Source: Porphyrobacter sp. (lineage in GTDB: Bacteria > Pseudomonadota > Alphaproteobacteria > Sphingomonadales > Sphingomonadaceae). From it: a stretch of DNA of 9,231 nucleotides. A model generated the notes under the pieces. That model searched no databases. It was not told the DNA's origin and worked only from the letters and a program-made list of their open reading frames with translations. The stretch is from contig JAGKSZ010000179.1 in assembly GCA_018991295.1 (NCBI GenBank), forward strand, positions 1 to 9,231, given 5' to 3'. Positions 7,002 through 9,231 of the stretch are shown piece by piece. The translations under genes and the position numbers were made by a program. Positions within the stretch are counted from its first letter, which is position 1. Each line of letters opens with the position of its first letter.

Positions 7002-8371
7002 TTGTATTCGATATAGGCGTCGTTGCGCAGATCGCGCAGGTAACGCTGCGCGCGCTTGTTGACGCGTTCCTGCTCGATCTGGTCCATCACTGCAGCAAAG
7101 GTCGGGGCACCCGAATCCTTCGGGTCATCCCGGCCGCACAGCATCAGAACCCGAACCCCTTCCTGAATGCCACCAAAGGGCGGGGTGGCCTGCCCGATCT
7201 GGAGATTGAGGATGATGTTGCGCAGCTGTTCCGGCAGGTTTGCCGCCTTGATCTGATCATTCGAGACCACATCGGCACCAATCGCCTTCGCGCCATCTTC
7301 CACGCCCGCGCAACCGCGCAGGTTGCCGATGAAGGTGCTGAATTCACTGACCCGCTTTTCGGCCTGTTCCTGCGTCACGCCGGGCGCGAAGTTGATCGAA
7401 ATCTGCTTCAGGCTGAGCATCGCTTCGGCAGGGTCAGCCATCAGCACCTGACGCTTGTTGATCAGCAGAACGATCGAAAAGCCGCCGGGGATTTCGATCG
7501 GCCCCTGCAATTCGCCGCTGTTCATGGTCCGCAAGGCCGCGGCAAGCTGTGGCGGGAGCTGGCCGAGGCGCACCCAGCCCAGATCGCCGCCGACCACCGC
7601 GGTGCTCGCTTCGGAATATTGGCGCGCATAGGCAACAAAGCTGCCGCCCTGCTGCAACTGCTGCACGATCGCCTGCGCGTTCTGGAGCACGGCGGCGCGG
7701 TTTTCGAGGGTGGCGGGCAGATAGATTTCGCCCACCCGATATTCGTCCGTGCCCTTGGCCTCGTTCATGCGCTTGAGGACATCATTGACCTCTTCGGCCG
7801 AGACATTGACGAAGGGCATGATCTTGCGCCGCAGCAGGTTTTCCCACGCCACTTCGCCTTCGATCTGGCGCTTGAGCGAGGCGGCCGAAGACTTGATCGA
7901 GGCAAGATAGGCGTCCATCTTGTTCGTATCGCCGCTGAAATTCTGCGCGGCGAGCTGCTGGTAGGTCTGCTCCACTTCTTCACGCTTGGCGGCGACTTCG
8001 CTGGCTTCGGCAGCCTGAATCTTGAGCGTTTCGTCGATCAGGTTGCGCAGCACCTGCACCCGCAGGCGCAGCATTTCATCGTCCGAAATCTGCGCATCCG
8101 AGGCCGACGTTACCAGCGCCACGCGCTGATCGATGTCGGTGCCGGTGATAACATATCCGTTGACGATGGCCGTGGCGGTGCGCTTGTCGGGATCGGTCTT
8201 GCCGAACAGGGTGATGTCTTCGGGCAGGCCGAAGGGGTTGTCCGCTGTCGGCACGGCCACGGTCTGTGCGCTTGCTGCCATCGGTGCGGCGGCAAGGCCG
8301 AACATCGCGGCGGCTGCCAGTGCGGTGCCGCTCCGGTTCAGGAGGGTCTTGGAAAACAGCTTCACACTCAC
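6998..8371 (-). CDS. surA: Periplasmic chaperone SurA, peptidyl-prolyl cis-trans isomerase (parvulin type)
   Basis: SurA escorts unfolded outer-membrane proteins across the periplasm to the BAM complex; LptD, encoded next door, is a known client in E. coli. With the GTG at 8371 the protein has 457 residues. It begins with a clear Sec signal peptide (basic VSVKLFSKTLLNR, hydrophobic ALAAAAMFGLAAAP, cleavage after ASA near residue 35). The SurA N-terminal helical domain follows (about 60-185), with VNGYVITGTDID at 70-81. A parvulin domain covers about 210-308 (YRVGEIYLP, GGDLGWVRLGQLP, IPGGFSIVLLINKR). A second, degenerate parvulin-like region runs to about 415 and a C-terminal helix closes the fold. 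The exact start is uncertain: GTG at 8365 fits equally well, and a GTG at 8431 would add 20 non-signal-like residues. No strong Shine-Dalgarno separates them. Confidence 0.9.
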   Translation of the reverse strand: MSVKLFSKTLLNRSGTALAAAAMFGLAAAPMAASAQTVAVPTADNPFGLPEDITLFGKTDPDKRTATAIVNGYVITGTDIDQRVALVTSASDAQISDDEMLRLRVQVLRNLIDETLKIQAAEASEVAAKREEVEQTYQQLAAQNFSGDTNKMDAYLASIKSSAASLKRQIEGEVAWENLLRRKIMPFVNVSAEEVNDVLKRMNEAKGTDEYRVGEIYLPATLENRAAVLQNAQAIVQQLQQGGSFVAYARQYSEASTAVVGGDLGWVRLGQLPPQLAAALRTMNSGELQGPIEIPGGFSIVLLINKRQVLMADPAEAMLSLKQISINFAPGVTQEQAEKRVSEFSTFIGNLRGCAGVEDGAKAIGADVVSNDQIKAANLPEQLRNIILNLQIGQATPPFGGIQEGVRVLMLCGRDDPKDSGAPTFAAVMDQIEQERVNKRAQRYLRDLRNDAYIEYN

Positions 8372-8628
8372 TCGTTCGTTCCCGTCACTCGGCCAGCGAT
8401 ACGGCCCAAATTGATGCGCGGTTGCCCGCACGGTTCAGCAGGTGGCCTGCACCGGCTGAATGAAAGCTGAGCCCCGTCCGATCCCGCGTCAACTGGCCCT
8501 GCCTGCCGCAAGCGGCCCTTTAACGCCATTTCCCGGCCCTGCCAATTCTTGCAGGGAATTGACGGGGGCTAACGCGTGCCGGGGTTGCATGGCCTCGTTC
8601 AGCGGAATCCGAGATTCCGCGCCCTTGA
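8372..8628. other. lptD-surA intergenic spacer
   Basis: This 257-base gap is long compared with the overlapping junctions in the rest of the block. It contains one copy of the 20-base hairpin repeat and a GC-rich hairpin (both listed separately) and no convincing coding frame of its own. On the minus strand TTGACG (8492-8487) is a good -35-like hexamer, but the sequence 17-18 bases on (CAGCTT or AGCTTT) is a poor -10. An internal surA promoter is possible but not shown. Confidence 0.4.
8537..8556 (-). other. Candidate RNA hairpin upstream of surA
   Basis: CCCTGC (8537-8542) and GCAGGG (8551-8556) form a perfect 6-bp GC-rich stem around an 8-base loop. A competing pairing of TTCCC (8530-8534) with GGGAA (8554-8558) is also available. 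On the minus (transcribed) strand no U-run follows, so it is not a typical intrinsic terminator. It lies about 165 bases before the surA start. Confidence 0.35.
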
Positions 8629-8650
8629 TTAGCGGAATCCGAGATTCCGC
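8601..8650. repeat. Tandem 20-base hairpin repeat spanning the lptD stop codon
   Basis: AGCGGAATCCGAGATTCCGC occurs identically at 8601-8620 and 8631-8650, exactly 30 bases apart. Each copy holds a perfect inverted repeat: 8-bp arms GCGGAATC/GATTCCGC around a 3-base loop. The right-hand copy encodes the last six residues of LptD (RNLGFR) and shares a base with its TAA stop. The left-hand copy, after the stop and in the same frame, encodes RNLGFR again followed by TGA. No U-run follows on the minus strand. The arms can also pair between copies, allowing alternative folds. Confidence 0.85.
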
Positions 8651-9231
8651 AGGGCGAAGAAAAGCTGGAAGGCATTGCCGCGCCGCGCATCGCCCGCATC
8701 GATGAAATCGCGCCGCCAGGTCGCGCCGAATTCGATGCAGTCATCGGCATAGGCAATGCCAAGGCGCGTGCGGATCGGTTCGAAGCCGTCGGGCAGGAAC
8801 ACCGGGTCCTCGTCCGCGTCGGTCAGGTTGACCACGCCCGATCCGAACACTGACCATTTGCGCCCGATGGCAATGCGCGCAGCCGCACGCAGCTCCTCGC
8901 GGTCGCGCAGGTCTTCGACCGTGGCAATATTGCGGTCGAGCCGGAGATAGCCGACCTCCAGATAGGTGCGGCGCGATCCGATGGTGGCGTCAATTTCGTT
9001 GCGGCGCACCGCGAAACTGTCCTTGTCGAGCCGGAAGCGGTGGGTGAAGCTGACAATGTTGCGCAAGCGCACTTCGGTGCGGCCGACGAAATCGCTGACC
9101 CGTTCGGACAGGCCAGTGCCTTCGGGGAACAGGCCGGGCTCGGGCCGTTCCAGCCGGAAGGATTGGCCGATGGTCGAACGCACCCGCCAACCGGGGCGTT
9201 GCAGTTCCCAATCCATGCCCCAGGTCACGCG
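8629..9231 (-). CDS. lptD: LPS-assembly protein LptD, C-terminal part (runs off the right edge)
   Basis: LptD is the outer-membrane beta-barrel that, plugged by the lipoprotein LptE, inserts lipopolysaccharide or lipooligosaccharide into the outer leaflet. Only the last 200 residues are in the window; the frame is open through 9231 and the true start lies outside. The visible part has alternating amphipathic strands separated by charged turns, as in a barrel: VRSTIGQSFRLER, VGRTEVRLRNIVSFTHRF, RTYLEVGYLRLDR, ELRAAARIAIGRKWSVFGSG, RTRLGIAYADDCIEFGATWR and a final strand NAFQLFFALRNLGFR. Calling it LptD rests on these strands plus position: lptD-surA-pdxA-rsmA is a conserved order in proteobacteria, including E. 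coli. The barrel part alone is weakly diagnostic. The C-terminus ends F-R, not the usual terminal aromatic, and lies inside the duplicated hairpin sequence. Confidence 0.88.
   Translation of the reverse strand, partial: RVTWGMDWELQRPGWRVRSTIGQSFRLERPEPGLFPEGTGLSERVSDFVGRTEVRLRNIVSFTHRFRLDKDSFAVRRNEIDATIGSRRTYLEVGYLRLDRNIATVEDLRDREELRAAARIAIGRKWSVFGSGVVNLTDADEDPVFLPDGFEPIRTRLGIAYADDCIEFGATWRRDFIDAGDARRGNAFQLFFALRNLGFR

Noticed and set aside
6983..8470. 495-codon open frame on the plus strand opposite surA
   Set aside because: Antisense frames stay open in high-GC coding DNA; the minus-strand protein is a clear SurA, and this translation shows no domain and no ribosome site.

Overview
The window is GC-rich and densely packed, and reads as a chromosomal segment of an alphaproteobacterium, most likely a sphingomonad (Erythrobacter/Porphyrobacter/Novosphingobium-like). 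That placement is inference. It rests on the protein sequences, the minus-strand order lptD-surA-pdxA-rsmA, the neighbouring M20 hydrolase and astA, and a REP-type inverted pair built on the CTGAGCTTGTCG core common in such genomes.

Layout. Positions 1-133 hold no convincing gene, only two inverted copies of a short repetitive palindrome. An arginine-catabolism pair on the minus strand follows: an M20 metallo-hydrolase (1147-2352) whose stop overlaps the start of arginine N-succinyltransferase astA (134-1150) in an ATGA junction. A 124-base divergent intergenic region separates it from malate synthase G, glcB (2477-4573, plus). A small gene of unknown function (4642-5193, plus) encodes a protein with one N-terminal membrane segment, and its 3' end overlaps rsmA tail to tail by 38 bases.

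From 5156 to the right edge the minus strand carries a classic envelope and housekeeping block. Read 5' to 3' it is lptD (only the 3' part is in the window), surA, pdxA, rsmA. The last three overlap and are probably translationally coupled: surA/pdxA share TTGA with a rare TTG start, and pdxA/rsmA overlap by 8 bases. The 257 bases between lptD and surA hold two identical 20-base hairpins exactly 30 bases apart, one lying across the lptD stop codon, and a separate GC-rich hairpin.

Functionally, LptD is the outer-membrane LPS translocon and SurA the periplasmic chaperone that helps LptD and other barrels fold. PdxA makes a vitamin B6 precursor, and RsmA dimethylates 16S rRNA. The left half is carbon and nitrogen metabolism: succinylation of arginine, and condensation of glyoxylate with acetyl-CoA. 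I see no phage, transposase, CRISPR array, tRNA or rRNA, and nothing I could defend as a wholly new system. The best leads are the duplicated hairpin at the end of lptD, the M20 enzyme coupled to astA, the PdxA substrate-site substitution, and the REP pair.
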